64,000 nt of DNA, taken from NCBI GenBank assembly GCA_030272155.1, contig CP126192.1:3010501-3074500 (forward strand). Reading direction: 5' to 3'. Both the position numbers and the translations under genes were made by a program. The DNA comes from Tetradesmus obliquus. Lineage: Eukaryota > Chlorophyta > Chlorophyceae > Sphaeropleales > Scenedesmaceae. Under the pieces are notes generated by a model that was not told the origin of the DNA, did not search any database, and saw only the letters and a list, made by a program, of their open reading frames with translations. Within the stretch, counting starts at the first letter, position 1. The number at the start of each line of letters is the position of its first letter. This document shows, piece after piece, positions 35,621 to 47,952 of this stretch.

Positions 35621-38129
35621 CTAGTTCCAAACTTTGTGCTCCTGCACTCGGATCCACTTGGTCACCGACCACTTGTCACACTTCAGCCTGCCGTCTGCGT
35701 TGCCGTCTGGGCACACGGGGCAGCCTGCGTGCAGGCTCTTTAGCTCCTTGCTGCTGCCGTCGGGCCGCAGGTTCCAGAACAGCAGGCAGTCGCCCTTGCG
35801 GGGCTTGACTGCAATGCCCTTCTTACCACACGCTGCAGCAAGGTGAGCAGAGCGTATGAAGGTCGCAGGGAAGCGCGGAAGATGCACCAGCCAACAGCAG
35901 GTCAGTGCATAGGGACTGCAGCGATGGCACATACCCAACAGCATGGCAAGCAATCCCAGCCATGTGCCCGCACACGAGTAAACCCTTGCAACCCTACATG
36001 CAGCAGTGCTGCGTACGACTGCAAATGCAGCAACCATGCTGTGCAGCGCCAGCAAGTATGCCCCACATCTGCCACCCACCGCTGAGCTGTGCCGCCTGCT
36101 CCTCAGTGGGCTTCTCCACACTGTTGGGGAACACCGTCTCGCCACCTGCGCCGCACCAGCAACATTTGCAAGCCACAATGGCATCATCACATCAAAATCA
36201 GGAACAATTGCAGCTACTCCGACTCTGACGCTTATAACCCATTGCTGACAAGGCCGCTTGCTGCCCCACAGAACCTAGGTGCACCTGGCAGCGGCACACT
36301 TCAACAGGAAGGGCATGACCTGCTGGCAATCAAGTATACTTGCGCTGAACTTTCTGAAGATGCACAATGCCGCATCGCTTCGTTGACAATGCCGATGCCT
36401 GTGCATCTCTTGCTGCTCCTCAGCTGTAGCTTCCAGCATGTGCTGCGCCAACGCTTGGCAGTTTGCTGCATGGCTCTGCATCCCCCTGCGCCCCGCACCT
36501 TGATCCACCTCGCTCAGGTAGAGCAGTGCTGTGGCCACGCGCTGCCCGCCGTTCTGCACGTTGACCGCGTCATGGAAGTAGTCCCAGTGCTCCACATACT
36601 GCTCACCCTCCTGGTAGTGCAACACCTGCAGCAGCAGCAGCAGCAGAAGCAGCAGAGCTAGATGCAGCATACGTGATGATCGACGGTGCTGCTGGCTCAG
36701 GATGCCACGCACTGGCACAGCTGGCTTGACCAGCAATGCATGCAGCCCCTGCTGGTGGGCACCGCTGCTGCCTGCTGAACGTGCCGGTGCACTTTGCAAC
36801 ACTTGTCGGGTGTTGCTGCTGTTCGCCTGCCGCTGCTGGGCCTGCTGCTGCAACTCTTGTTTCACCCCTGCTGCCGCAGCTGCCCCTGCTACGGCTGCTG
36901 CTGCTGCTACACGCCAGCTTTACCCGTGCTGCTGCTTCCGCGCTCCTGCTGCCTCTGCTCATGTTCCTGCTGCTGCTGCTGCTCACGTGGAAGGGCTCGC
37001 CATTGACCACCGGCAGCTTGGTCCACTCAGCGATGCGCTGCTCCAGGCGCTGCACGACCTCATCCTGGCCGCGCGACAGGAAGTGGCCGGAGCTGGTGCG
37101 GTCGCTGGCGCAGCAACCGTAACATAGCAGGCAGTGAATGGCACACCATATGTTTGTGTGGAGATTTGAGTGGTGGACCAAACAGCTGGATGCTTACAAT
37201 GCATGTATTGCTGACGAACACCACTGATGTCACCACCTCACAAAATCAGCCGCCGCCGCTGCCACAGCTCCCCGCTGGTCAACTGCTTGCCGTCAACAGC
37301 CAAACAAGCAGCCTTGGCCAACCTAAGCCTGTATATGCGACGATGGGTGCCTCACTTAAACACACAGCACGCCACGCAGGCGCAGTTCCATCTGGCAACG
37401 CTGGCATAGGTGGGGTGCTGGATGTACTCACAGTGTCTTCTTGAACTTGCCAGTGTCGCTGTCCACCACTTCGCTTTTCTTCATGTGTGGTTTGGCCTGC
37501 ATAGTCGGCGCGCCAGGTGAGCTAAGCACATTCATACTTTGGAACTGCCGCCGCTGCTGCTGCTGCTGCTGCTGCGTCAGGATACACCCTTACTTTAGGA
37601 CGGTGGGCTGGCACATGCTAATCAAGCAATTCACAGTCAGGAGCACAGCTGACGCACCAGGTTGATGATGTGGTCAGCTTCTTCCTCAGTGGCGAAGTTG
37701 TGGTACCTGCAGTACAAAAGCAGGCTCTTGCTGATCACCAACCACCAGGAGACAACAACATGGCGTGTTGTTAAACATGCAGCATATCACTTGTGTGAAG
37801 CGCGAGCTCAGCTGGTGAGCACCACGGTGCATTGCTGTGCATGCTGTCCAGAGAGCAGTTGCCCCTGCTGTGCTGTGCTGCTGCTGTTGTAACCATCGGC
37901 AAGCTCACAGGTAAGCCCTTGGCTCCCAGCTAAGCAGCTCAATCCACCCCTTTGTATCACCAAATGTTTCATTAGGATCGAAGTTCTCCCCGTGCCACCC
38001 AATGAACTCTTCATCGACACTCTCTCGGCGAGCAGAGGGTTGATCCTCGTCAGGGGAGAGGGACGAGATTTGTTGCAACGTCATAAGCAAGACTAAGAAG
38101 ACCAGCATGGATCGAGCCGCTCGTGTCAT
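35621..38129 (-). CDS. P4H: Prolyl 4-hydroxylase, complete, 7 exons, 285 aa
   Basis: Minus-strand exons are 38129-37909, 37706-37658, 37496-37432, 37104-36987, 36625-36499, 36145-36080 and 35832-35621. All phases close. The N-terminus has a hydrophobic signal or anchor (about residues 8-24), then LLSWEPRAYLYHNF, typical of algal and plant P4Hs. The Fe(II) ligands are H164 and D166 (EHWDYF) and H250 (SLHAGCPV). The 2-oxoglutarate Lys is most likely K269 (DKWSVTKW). RTSSGHFLSRGQDE and GGETVFPN are family signatures. The enzyme hydroxylates proline in secreted Hyp-rich wall proteins, in the ER or Golgi. An oddity is that the H-to-K spacing is 19 residues rather than the usual 10, because of a Cys-flanked CPDGNADGRLKC insert. 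The gene is head to head with MKS1. Confidence 0.92.
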
Positions 38130-38469
38130 GGTGAAGTCGCAGCAGAACAGCAGCAGCAGCAGGACGCTGCTGTCTATCACATACCAACATTACGATACGA
38201 TGAACAAAAGTGTTTTTCAGCAGGCGTGCTTTAGGCATTCAGAAGGCAAGACAAGGGCACGAGCCCCGTCATGACACTGACACGTAGTTGAACGTCCGAC
38301 AGATGCGGTGGGCTGAATTCGTTTTGGCCTGAAAACTGTTTTAAATTGGTTCAAAAAGAAAGCCATGTCGACTGCCAGAGAACAGAGGCTGTACATCAGT
38401 GTGCACTGTGCTGCTGGCAGGCAACAGCTCTACACCCACTGAACAGCAGAACTCTCACTACCAGCAAAC
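38130..38469. promoter_or_regulatory. Bidirectional promoter region, P4H / MKS1
   Basis: 340 bases separate two divergent start codons. It includes an AT-rich patch and ATTGG (CCAAT on the other strand) near 38337-38355. No verified element is present, but the spacing implies shared regulatory DNA. Confidence 0.45.
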
Positions 38470-39982
38470 ATGGAGGACGCAAGGACCGTTCACTATGTCA
38501 CTCAGGACCCGATGGCACACTTGAAGCTGAAGGTCACCTTGACTAGGCTGAGCGCTGCCAAGTCAAAGGTTCAGCAGGACCAGGTGTGCAATTCATCACC
38601 ATGTTGTCTGAACTGAGAACATCAATCAATCCAGTAGAAATTCACCACCGTTTATTGCCTTTTTGCTAGGGATCTGCTCAAGATGTCGCAGCACCTGCTG
38701 GAGCATCAGGGCAAGGCAGTAGCGCTGCAGATGCAGCGGCAGCAACAACAGCGACAGGAACAGGCAGCAGTCGGCCTTCAGGCAGGCCAGCGCCGTTTCA
38801 GGTGTCTAGGACATTCTCGTGGCAGGAGAAGGTGTACAGCAAGGCTGAGCTGGTAGCAGCTCAGGTGGGCTTGCAGGAAACACCAGCCTGCGAGGCACAC
38901 TTGGCCTTAATGTTGGTGCTGCCAGGCTGCTGGCGTGGCCTGGGCTGCACAGAGACATAATCACATATGCAGCAGAAAAGCAAATACTGACTGCAAGCGT
39001 CTTGCCATGGCAAGCTGCACGTCATCTTGCTTACTATACACTGTTGCATGTGCACGCCTTCGAATGCAGGCGCACATCAGGAGCAGCCAGCAGGGAGCTC
39101 AGTTCATGTCGCCCAAGCGCACTGCACACTTCGGCTCGCAGTCGCACATCGGCACAGATAGGCTGCTGGTGAGAGGCAGCTGCAGATGCAGCAGGCAACT
39201 GCTGCAACCTCATCTGTGAACATATGCAGCAGCTGTTTGCAGGAACAGCTACTGCCGAAGCTGATCATCATTTTCTGTAACCCACAGCAGCGGCACATTC
39301 TTTCGGCTGCTCACGAGAGTACCTATTATTACATTGCAGTTGGCTGCATGCAGGACATGGGGTTGGCAGGCAGTGCTGCTTAATGTGCCAAACCACAATT
39401 GCTGTGATTATGTCTGATGTTTGCTTGCAGACCGCAGGCCCAGATGGCTCGCTGCTCTTCAGCTATGTGCAGACAGACGACTTCTGCGAGAGGTATGAGA
39501 CCAGCAGAAGCATAACCACCAGCAGGTGGGAGGGCCAAAACCACCTGGCAAACAAACTGCTGGTCGATCCACGCAACAGGCAGAAGGTAGGCAGCTGGGC
39601 GCCTCAAACCAGCACTCAGCAGCAGCACAAGTACGAGCAAGGGCACCCCGAGCGCTGCCAGTTTGCCTTCATTGCTAGCAGCCGTGCCAGCTAACCTGCA
39701 CTGCTGCTGCTTTTGCGCCGGCCATGATGCTGCCGATAGAAGCAGCCAACAGCTGCCAATGGCCAATCGTGTGTTTGCTGCTGCTGCCGCAGATGCTCAA
39801 CTTCCACTCCATGTTCATCATGGCTGACCTTGGAGATCAGCACACCGTAGCAGGCAGCAACGAGAAGGTGCTTGCAGTAATACGTGCACACAGGGATGGC
39901 AGCTTCGACATGACGCCAGGGTTCAACGCACCTGGCCAGAAGACGCGCTTTGAGGATGACCATGGTGGGCAGTACGCCTGGC

Positions 39983-40021
<39 letters not shown>

Positions 40022-43000
40022 GTGTTGCTAGCGCCCATTGTCAACGAAACCTGCTTTGGTGCTTACAATTCTGCTGCAAGCAGTGCAGCCAGCAACCAAG
40101 GCTTACCAGCACTGCAGCGAACCGCTGTTATGGCAGCATGCATGCCTGACGCGCAAGTGCAGCTGGCACATGCACTGCAACCAACAGCTGCAGTGTGCCA
40201 GCGGTGCTGTCGCAGCATGGCAGTGCAGGTTGCATCGATTGCCTGCCGCCATGCAGCCCACAGCCTGCCAACTATCATACAGGAATTTCTATGTCGGATG
40301 TGTGCTGTCCTGCAGGCGGCATCTATGAGTACACGATTGAGCTGGCCTCTCGGGGTGCCGCACCCTGCTTAGAGCGGCGCACTGCCAAGCTGGCAGGAGC
40401 AGTAGCTGAGGAGATGCGGCGCAACCAGAGCAGCATGATGGAGCACTCACCTCCACCAGGTGCGGTGCTGCACCGCAAAAAAAATTTGTAAAACAAGGAG
40501 CAGCAGCTGATACTCAACCTTCAGCAGCTGTGCTTTTAATAGATGGCTGCTTCGATGACGCAACACCCTGCCTGCCTGCACTTTCGCCAGGCCCTGATGG
40601 TGCTGCGCTGCGGCTGCTGCTGCTGGCTGAGCTGGTGTCAGCAGCTGGCTTTCAGAGGGACAGGCTGTACGTGGAGTGGCAGCTGCGCTTTGACCCGGAG
40701 CTCTGGGTGCTGCAGCACAGCGAGCAGGAGGTGCTGCAGCCGGGGCTGATACAGGTGTGCAGTGCGAGCCACTGCGCAGCCACCTACACGCTTTTGTGGA
40801 GGGCACAGCAGCAGCAGTAGCAGTGACGTGCAGCCATGCACTGCAAATTGAATGGCAAGCTGGCAGCAAACGTTTTCTGACGTATGTGTATGGACGAGAT
40901 GGCCATGCAGCAGGCGTGTCGAGGGAGCTTGTCAGTGTTGATCAAGGCAGTGCCTTTGTTTGTCTCATGTATTGTGCTGTGCAGGGTGTGACGCATGTCT
41001 CACAGATGACCCAGTACCCCCCTGATGCAACAAACGACACGCCAGCGCTGTGGGTGGCACATTTTGCGCACCCCATAGAGGTGGAGTGGGTGGCACGCAC
41101 AGCACCCGCACCCAAGGACTGGCCGCGCCTGCTGCTGCAAGTGAGGAAGCAGCAGCTCACATCATCCAGGGAAAGAGGCAACTGCACTGGTTTTGACGTT
41201 GCGTCTGTGTTGTTGTCAGCATGCGTTGCGACTGTGTGCCTGTACTCTACATTTGCTGCAGCGGGAGCTAAATGTGCGTCTGTGCTACGCTGCTGATGCT
41301 GATGCTGATGCTGATGCAGGTGTGCACATATGATCTGTGGGACCGTGTCACCACAGAGGGTTATGGATGGCTGCAGCTGAGCAGCAGCAGCTCAGGCAGC
41401 TGCACCCATTATGTAGACACCTGGAAACCTTTGGGTGGGTACTGCTCGAGTCTGCACAGCATGTAGCTTGACCCACATCTTCTTGTTGACATGCAATCAC
41501 TGCAAGTTGTGTAGAGGGACAGCTGACCATTGGTGCAGGTTGTTTTGTCCAACAGTGGAGATCACCTGTCTCTCATTCACATGTGCTGCTGCTGGGGGTG
41601 CAGGCACGCGGCGTGACCAGCAGCAGGCCTTCTTCATTGGCGGCAGTGAGGAGCTGGCTGACATGAGCTATGCTGCAGTGCCAAAGGGGCACAAAGGCCG
41701 TGTGCTCAACAAGTGCGGCTACAAAACGCAAACAGCAGGCACAGTCAAGGTGTGCATTCTTGCTGCTGACATGCAGGGCGCTGCCAGCACGGCATAGTGC
41801 TGCTCGTGAACCGGCAGGGCAGTTGCAGGATGTGAGCAAGTAGCAGGGCTGCTGACTGCGTAGTGTTGAGCAGGTATATTAGCATTGATGCACGCAACTT
41901 CCACAAGGCTGTGAGTCCTTGGGCAGAAACTCCTGCTCAAAGCAGGAGGAGTTATGCCCTGTGCATCGGCACGAGTTGGTCAGCTGTAGTTTTGTATACA
42001 ACGTGGTACAATGCCGCTGCCTTTGTTCCGTGCAGGTGCGTGTGAACAGTGTAGTGCAGGGTGGATCCTCAGGCAGGACATCTCCGCGCAAGGCGCCGGC
42101 AAACAAGTGGCCTGCCAACAACAGGCGGCACCGGGAGCTCAGCCTGGCTGTGGTGCTGGAGCGAGCGCATGCACGCCTCAGGGTGAGGACAGCGTCTGTT
42201 GCATCCTCAGGAAAAAACACAGCGCTGTCTAGAGGCTGTTGCCGCCGGCCTGTGGCCATGGTGCAGTATACATGGTGCATGGCATGGCTCGCGCGCTTCA
42301 TCAGGCCCTTGAAGGTGCTGCTCTGAAAAGGGCCCAGGCTCTGCTGCCGAGCCTCCCCCCGTCTCTCTCCTTCTGTTCCTCTCTCATTCTCCCGACTGGG
42401 AAAACTCAATCATTACAGTGCATTGCCGTGCCTGACTTCCTGTCTGCAGGAAGCACGTGGCGGCGAGGTAGAAGTGCGTGAAGGCGTTGTGTCGCAGCGG
42501 CCTGCTGTGACAGTGCAGCCGGCAGATGTGACAGTGGATGAGGGCGGCAATGCGCAGCTGTCCATAACAGCAACGGTGAGCAATAGCAGCCAACAACTCA
42601 CTGGCTGCCTCAGCTGTGTGGTGTCCCAGCAAACCCTTTGCACAACATAGTTCTGCTGGTGTGTGCCACATCAGGCCTCCCATTTGTTGACACCATTGAC
42701 GGCCAGAATGATTGATGTGCGAGCTGCATGCAAGAAGTGTTGTGGCTGGTGCGTGTAAGTATGCCCCTTGGCTGACCTAGACGCAAATAAATAAGCTGCT
42801 GCACCGCCATTGCGTTGCCATCTGCTGCTGTCAGGGCATGGGTCCGCTGCGTTATCAGTGGTTCAAGGACAGCAAGCGGCTGACAGTGGCCACTTCTGAC
42901 ACACCGCTGCTGGTGCTGGTGGACGTGGGTGTCAGTGACAGCGGCACCTACTACTGCCAGGTCTCAAACAAGGACGGCGCAGTGTGCAGCAGCAAGGCGC

Positions 43001-43900
43001 TGCTGAACATCACACGCATCGGGCGCGTGCAGCATGCAGCTAGGGCAGTGACAACAGCAGCAGAGGCAGGCGGCAGCAGTGGGGACCAGGCAGCATCGCC
43101 ACTGGTGGGCTTGGGTTGCAGGCTTGAGGTCTGTGGTGTCACTGCCCAGCATCTGTGCAGCAACTCACCATAGTTTGCATGTTCAGATTGCGTTCAGTGT
43201 TGTAACTGTCCAAACGATGCTTCCAGACACTGCTGGATACACATCCGCCTCATGTCTGCGTTTTGTTCCGTGGTCACTCCTGTGCCTGCAGCTGTCCCCG
43301 CTGTCCAACACGCTTACCAAGCGGACGACAGTGCCGCGCAGCTTAGCATCCAGGCCAGGTGGCAGCCTGCCATACAGCCCGCGCTTCGGAGGCAGGAGCA
43401 GCAGCGGCAGCCCTTCTGTGTCAGGCACGACGTCACCACTGTGCGGCTCCTGGACAGGCCTGCAGCCTGTGGCAGGGCGCTTTGCAGGCGCTGCTGCCGC
43501 TGCGGGGCCTGGTGAAGGAAGTCTTGTGCAGCCTTCAGTCGCTGGTGGCAGTGCACTTGGCGGCTGGGCTGCAGGAAATGCAGCTGGCAGTCCGCTGAGG
43601 CGCAGCAGGCAGCTGGCACCCATACCGCCGCCCGAGGCGCAGCAGCAGGCAGCAGCAGAGCAGCAGACACAGCAGCAGCTGGTGCAAGGACATGATGCAG
43701 AAGTACAGCAGGAGCTGCAGCCGCAGCAACAGCCTGATCTGCTGCAGCAGTCACCCAGTGGACGGCTGGGTTGGGCAGCTGCAGCAGGTGCTGCAGCAGC
43801 TTCTGCACCTCCACGGCAAGAAAGCAGCAATGAGGGAGCAGCTGCAGGAGCATCTCTGGCAAGAGCACCTCGCCGCTCGCGAGTGTCAGAGCAACATTGA
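38470..43900 (+). CDS. MKS1: MKS1 (B9-domain transition-zone protein) with Ig-like C-terminus
   Basis: Exons are 38470-38583, 38670-38864, 39070-39168, 39431-39586, 39793-39964, 40316-40459, 40591-40754, 40985-41140, 41320-41434, 41604-41749, 42036-42182, 42450-42575, 42835-43104 and 43292-43900. All phases close, giving 870 residues. The start (YVTQDPMAHLKLKVTL), the WQEK segment, FHSMFIMADLG, the B9 domain (about 298-487) and FFIGGSEELADMSY all track human MKS1 in order. MKS1 acts in the ciliary transition zone. Beyond residue 536, where known MKS1 proteins end, the model enters an I-set-like immunoglobulin domain (about 554-638). This has W587 and a DSGTYYC motif with C619, but no Cys in the B strand. 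A Gln/Ala/Ser-rich tail (about 670-870) follows. Exons 1-11 are secure; the Ig exons could instead be a separate gene. Confidence 0.88.
39986..40021. repeat. (CTG)12 microsatellite in MKS1 intron 5
   Basis: Twelve TGC/CTG units lie just after the donor of the fifth MKS1 intron. Confidence 0.85.
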
Positions 43901-44598
43901 GCAGTGCAGCTGTAGCTGAAGCCCCTGCGTTGGCTCATCATGCCCAGGCCCTTCTGTTCTACTGCATGGCTTATTGGCTGAATAGCTGAAGCACCCTTTG
44001 GATGACAATCCTGTGTACGGGTTTCAGGTGCTTTGCGCACACATGCTGCATCTGGGTGTACCACAGAACATAGGACTGCGGACCTGCTGCTGCTCAGGTG
44101 GGTGCTGCAGGTTGACATAGGAGAACGCTGCTTTGCAACCAATTTGTTGGCAACCCATGCATTCATACGGCATTCATACGGCAGTCGTATTGGTTGAATG
44201 TGAAGCATGCCATCTTGGGATGGGCCTTGCTGGCATGCTATCTTTGATTGGGCCACCTGCCTGTCTTTCCAGATGTCCTCCGTTGCATTGCTTGCTCCTG
44301 TATCATTGCTGCTTTTGATTGACATCTTTCAATGGTTCTGGCTACAAACGCAGTGCAACCGCACACAGCATCGTGGACCTGCACAGCTCGAAACCCTAAT
44401 CCTTTACACTGCTAGGCAGCGTCAATTAGCGTCGTGTTTGCTTGAGACACAGCATACATGCCACGAAGACGTCTGTCCCGTACCAAATAGCACATCTAAT
44501 TCTCCTGCGTACATGCGTGTATCGCAGCTGCAGCAGTCAATCATCGCAGTGCGACACATCATTGACAAGGCTGGCGCAGTCGCGGTGCCGACCGCCTA
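43901..44598. other. Intergenic, MKS1 to coiled-coil gene
   Basis: 698 bases between genes on the same strand, with no supported gene. It should hold the MKS1 3' UTR and the next promoter. Two short GGCATTCATACGGCA-like blocks repeat near 44159-44184. Confidence 0.4.
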
Positions 44599-46753
44599 AT
44601 GACAGCAGACGTTGCTGCAGATGCTGTTGCAGCATCTGGTGATGTTGCAGCTGCTGGGGCAACAGGGCCCACAGCAGCAAAGGCACCAAGCAGCGCAGTG
44701 AGTGGACTTGCAACCAGGCTTGCCCTGCGCGTATACACTGGTCAGGAACTGCTTAAACGTTGATTGATTGACTCGAAGCCCATTTACAGGCCAAGCCTGA
44801 CCCTAAGAAAAACGTTGGCAAGGAGAAGGCAAAGTAAGTAGCGCTTGTGCAGCGGCTGTGCAGGCCGCCTGCACAGGCTGATGAATTCCACCTCTGCTGT
44901 CTGTGCAACAAGCTGCAGCGGGCTAAGGTGTCAAATGATGTGTTGACGCAGGCAACGAAACAGGGCCATATCACTGATCCAGAAGTATGCTGGAACTTAC
45001 GCAGTGAGTTGCAGACATCGCAGCAGTGAACCTGACCCAGGCGGGACCACAGCGTATGCTTTGGTGCTGCTCACATTGTGTCCTGATCATCACTGATGCT
45101 TTGACTCGTGCGCATGTTGCAGAAAGAAGGGCAGAAGACGAAATGGGTGGTGGACCTTGTCATGAAGATAGATGAGGAGTACAAGCAGGAGCTGGTGTCT
45201 AGGCGACAGACCATTGTAGGTCGCTCGTTTCTGACGTCAGCACTTAGAAATGACCGCAACATAAGCAACGATTAAGCCCACAGCATGCAGTGATGGCTGA
45301 TTGGTAGCCATATCCCTGGACCCTGTACAGCAGCAGTAGCAGCAGTAGCGGCATACTATGAATTCACACTGAAGCTGTTGCGCATACTGTTTTCGTGTGT
45401 TGCTCTACTACAGGACTCCCTGCAGCACCAGCTGCAGGACTTGCAGGAAAGCAGTAGCAAAGCCCTGCACAAAGTGCAGCAGCAGGCGCAAGCGTTACAT
45501 CTCAAGGTGCAGGAGCAGGAGCTGGAGATCTACAACACCACATATGCTCTGCATAATGCCCAGGTGAGGTTCAACTGGGCGCACACAAAACACCGCAGGC
45601 AGGCGCAGCGGCTACATCAGCAGCAACAGAGCAGAGCAGCAAGTGTTGTTTAACGGATAGCATATGCCGCAATGCTGTCGGCGTGCTTCAGCGCCGGCAG
45701 ACGCACTGATTGCATCACGCGCTTTGTGAGCAGAGCATGTGCAACGCTCTGTCGTTCCCCAAATGCAGGCGCAGCATGCAGTGATGCAGCAGTCGCTGCA
45801 CTACGCAGAGGAGGCTGCAGCGACAGCCAACTCGGAGTGCGCAACGCTGGCAGCAGCAGTGCAGGCGATGACGGAGCAGGACGCGCGTGCGCGCTGCGGA
45901 CTGGCGCACCGCGCGCACCACCTGCGGGATGCGCTGCTGCAGACCAGCGCAGCGCTGCGGCAGTTCAATGACAGGGACAGGAAAGAGCGCAATGAGGTGG
46001 GCACGGTGCGGTGCCTGCCTGCACAGCAAAGGCTATGCCGCCACTTGGTTGTATTGCTGTGCCAGGCGCACTCACTTGGCATGAACCTGCGACTGGGACT
46101 GCAATTGGAATTATACGAGATGGTACAGCGTGTGCTGCTTGCAGAGGCTTGTGTGCACTGGCATGTCCCCTGCCAGGCATCATCGCCAAATGCATGCATT
46201 GCAAAGTTCTGCGTCAGGCACACGTGCTGCTGCCGCTGCTGCTCTCTGCTGCAGAGGGAGCTGCGGCTGAAGGACAAGGAGCGAGCGCTGCTGGCAGAGC
46301 GCGCCGCACTGCTGGAGCAGCAGGCAGTGCAGCAGGCGCGCGATGCTGCGCTGGAGACGCTGCAGCTGAAGTACCACCTGTGCGCGCAGAAGATCAAGCA
46401 GTGAGCAACAACATGCAAATTTGCTGGCAGCAACACGTGGCTGCCCGCCTGGGCAGCAACCACCTTGACAAGCGCGTCCTCGCATATGAACTGTTCATGA
46501 TGGTTATGCTGGCAACGCAAGTTCTGCTTACTGCTCAGCCGCTGAAACAGTGGCTGTTTGTATAAATGTTGCTGCCAACATGACTGCTGCATGCAGGTTG
46601 CGTGCCTCGGCATCAGAGAAACCAGATGCACCAGCAGGCCCAGGAGCTCTGCAGCCTGCAGCAGGGCCTGCATTGAGCGACCAGCAACCTAAGCTGGGCC
46701 CAAGCCATGCAGACAGGCAGCGGCAGCCTATGCCCGCTCAGCTGGCAGCATAG
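44599..46753 (+). CDS. Coiled-coil protein, 7 exons, about 305 aa
   Basis: Exons are 44599-44697, 44790-44833, 45123-45215, 45414-45563, 45769-45996, 46255-46400 and 46597-46753. The N-terminus is Ala-rich, then Lys-rich (KPDPKKNVGKEKA). From KWVVDLVMKIDEEYKQEL onward the protein is almost one continuous coiled coil to LKYHLCAQKIKQ, and it ends in a Pro/Ala/Gln tail. Charged coils with a Lys-rich head are common in axonemal and basal-body proteins such as the small DRC/CCDC families, but I cannot assign it. All junctions except one are in phase: joining 44833 to 45123 is one base short. Keeping the G at 44834 (or at 45122) restores the frame and gives 305 residues. That would need a non-canonical intron, a missed microexon or a sequence error. 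Confidence 0.65.
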
Positions 46754-47952
46754 CAAGCCGCAGCTAGTAACGTGTTGAGCGCGTCAGCTAATGTGGTCGA
46801 GCACAGTGACAGTCAATGCAGCAGCGCTGTCTCAGTGCACCATCACCGTGAAGGCGACCACGAGGCTCAGCATGCTGGTGATCATTCCACAAGGAACGCT
46901 CGGTGTGGGGAACGTCACTGCGTTCTGTACTCAGCGCTGACATCCGTCGACCTTTTTGGCGGGGCCCGTATGGCCTACTATATGCGGCGATTGCGGAATT
47001 TGAACTGGCATGTACCTGTTTGTGTGATGTTCACCAACGCCACGGTGGCATTGATGGCACGCCGCTGCCGCTGCGCTAGCGCACAGCGCTGTTGTTTGCA
47101 GCATGTTGTGGCTGGGAGCACGGTTCAAGGACAGGATTCTGCACTTCACACGACTTTATCCGCTGGCACATTCACGAACTGCTAGCTGCAGTTTCTGTGC
47201 TGCAACCATGTTGCGTTGACTGCATTGTGTTGCTCAAGCTTGCGGCTGGCAACAAGGATGCTCAGGCGTCAGAGTGGAACATACCAGACCTCGTGCCTTG
47301 AATATGTTACCAAACAAACTCTGTATCACACCAAACTTCTAAACGTCTGTATACATCTCTGACAAGAGGCTGCGCAGCACAGTTCTCGGACGTCCGATGT
47401 CCATGAGTCATGTACCACAAAAGTAGGCATGCGAAGTGCACACAAAGCCAGCAGCTGGCATGGCACACTGCCCCCACCCATGCCAGAAACGCAGCCTCAG
47501 CACTGTCGCTCTGGTCATTACGTTGAGCACACACACTTGTGCTGCAGCTGCAACCTCTGCACGCAACGTGCATACGTAGTTCAGCCACTGCAAAGCGCCG
47601 GCAAGCTGGTTCCAGCGCAAGTGAGCCCAGCGCAAGTGAGCCAGCTGCATGCCGTACGCATATGATCAGCGACGAGCCTGCTTGCCGAGCGTGGAATGTA
47701 GCTGCTGCTGGCCTGTGCCTGTGGCCGTAAGCTGTATGGCTGCATCAGACTCTCATGCACCGCCTATGCGCACAAACACCAGCCGCTGCTGGCGTGCCCT
47801 AGTAACAGCTGTGGCTGTTGCGCAGAGTGCATCGTGTCACGTGCCTGTTCACTGCTTTCCATACATCAGCTGCAGCTACAAGCTATGCTCTGCTAAGGAT
47901 GGCCTGCAAAGCTTAATTGGCGCTGCTCCTTGGCAGCAGCTGCCAGCTGTCA
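46754..47952. other. Convergent intergenic region
   Basis: 1.2 kb between the coiled-coil gene and the minus-strand NDUFS5. No supported gene. It contains a short direct repeat of CCAGCGCAAGTGAG near 47612-47641. Confidence 0.45.

Noticed and set aside
44847-45029. 60-codon frame inside the coiled-coil intron
   Set aside because: No combination of acceptor and donor gave the 3n+1 length needed to mend the phase conflict, and the frame ends in a stop.
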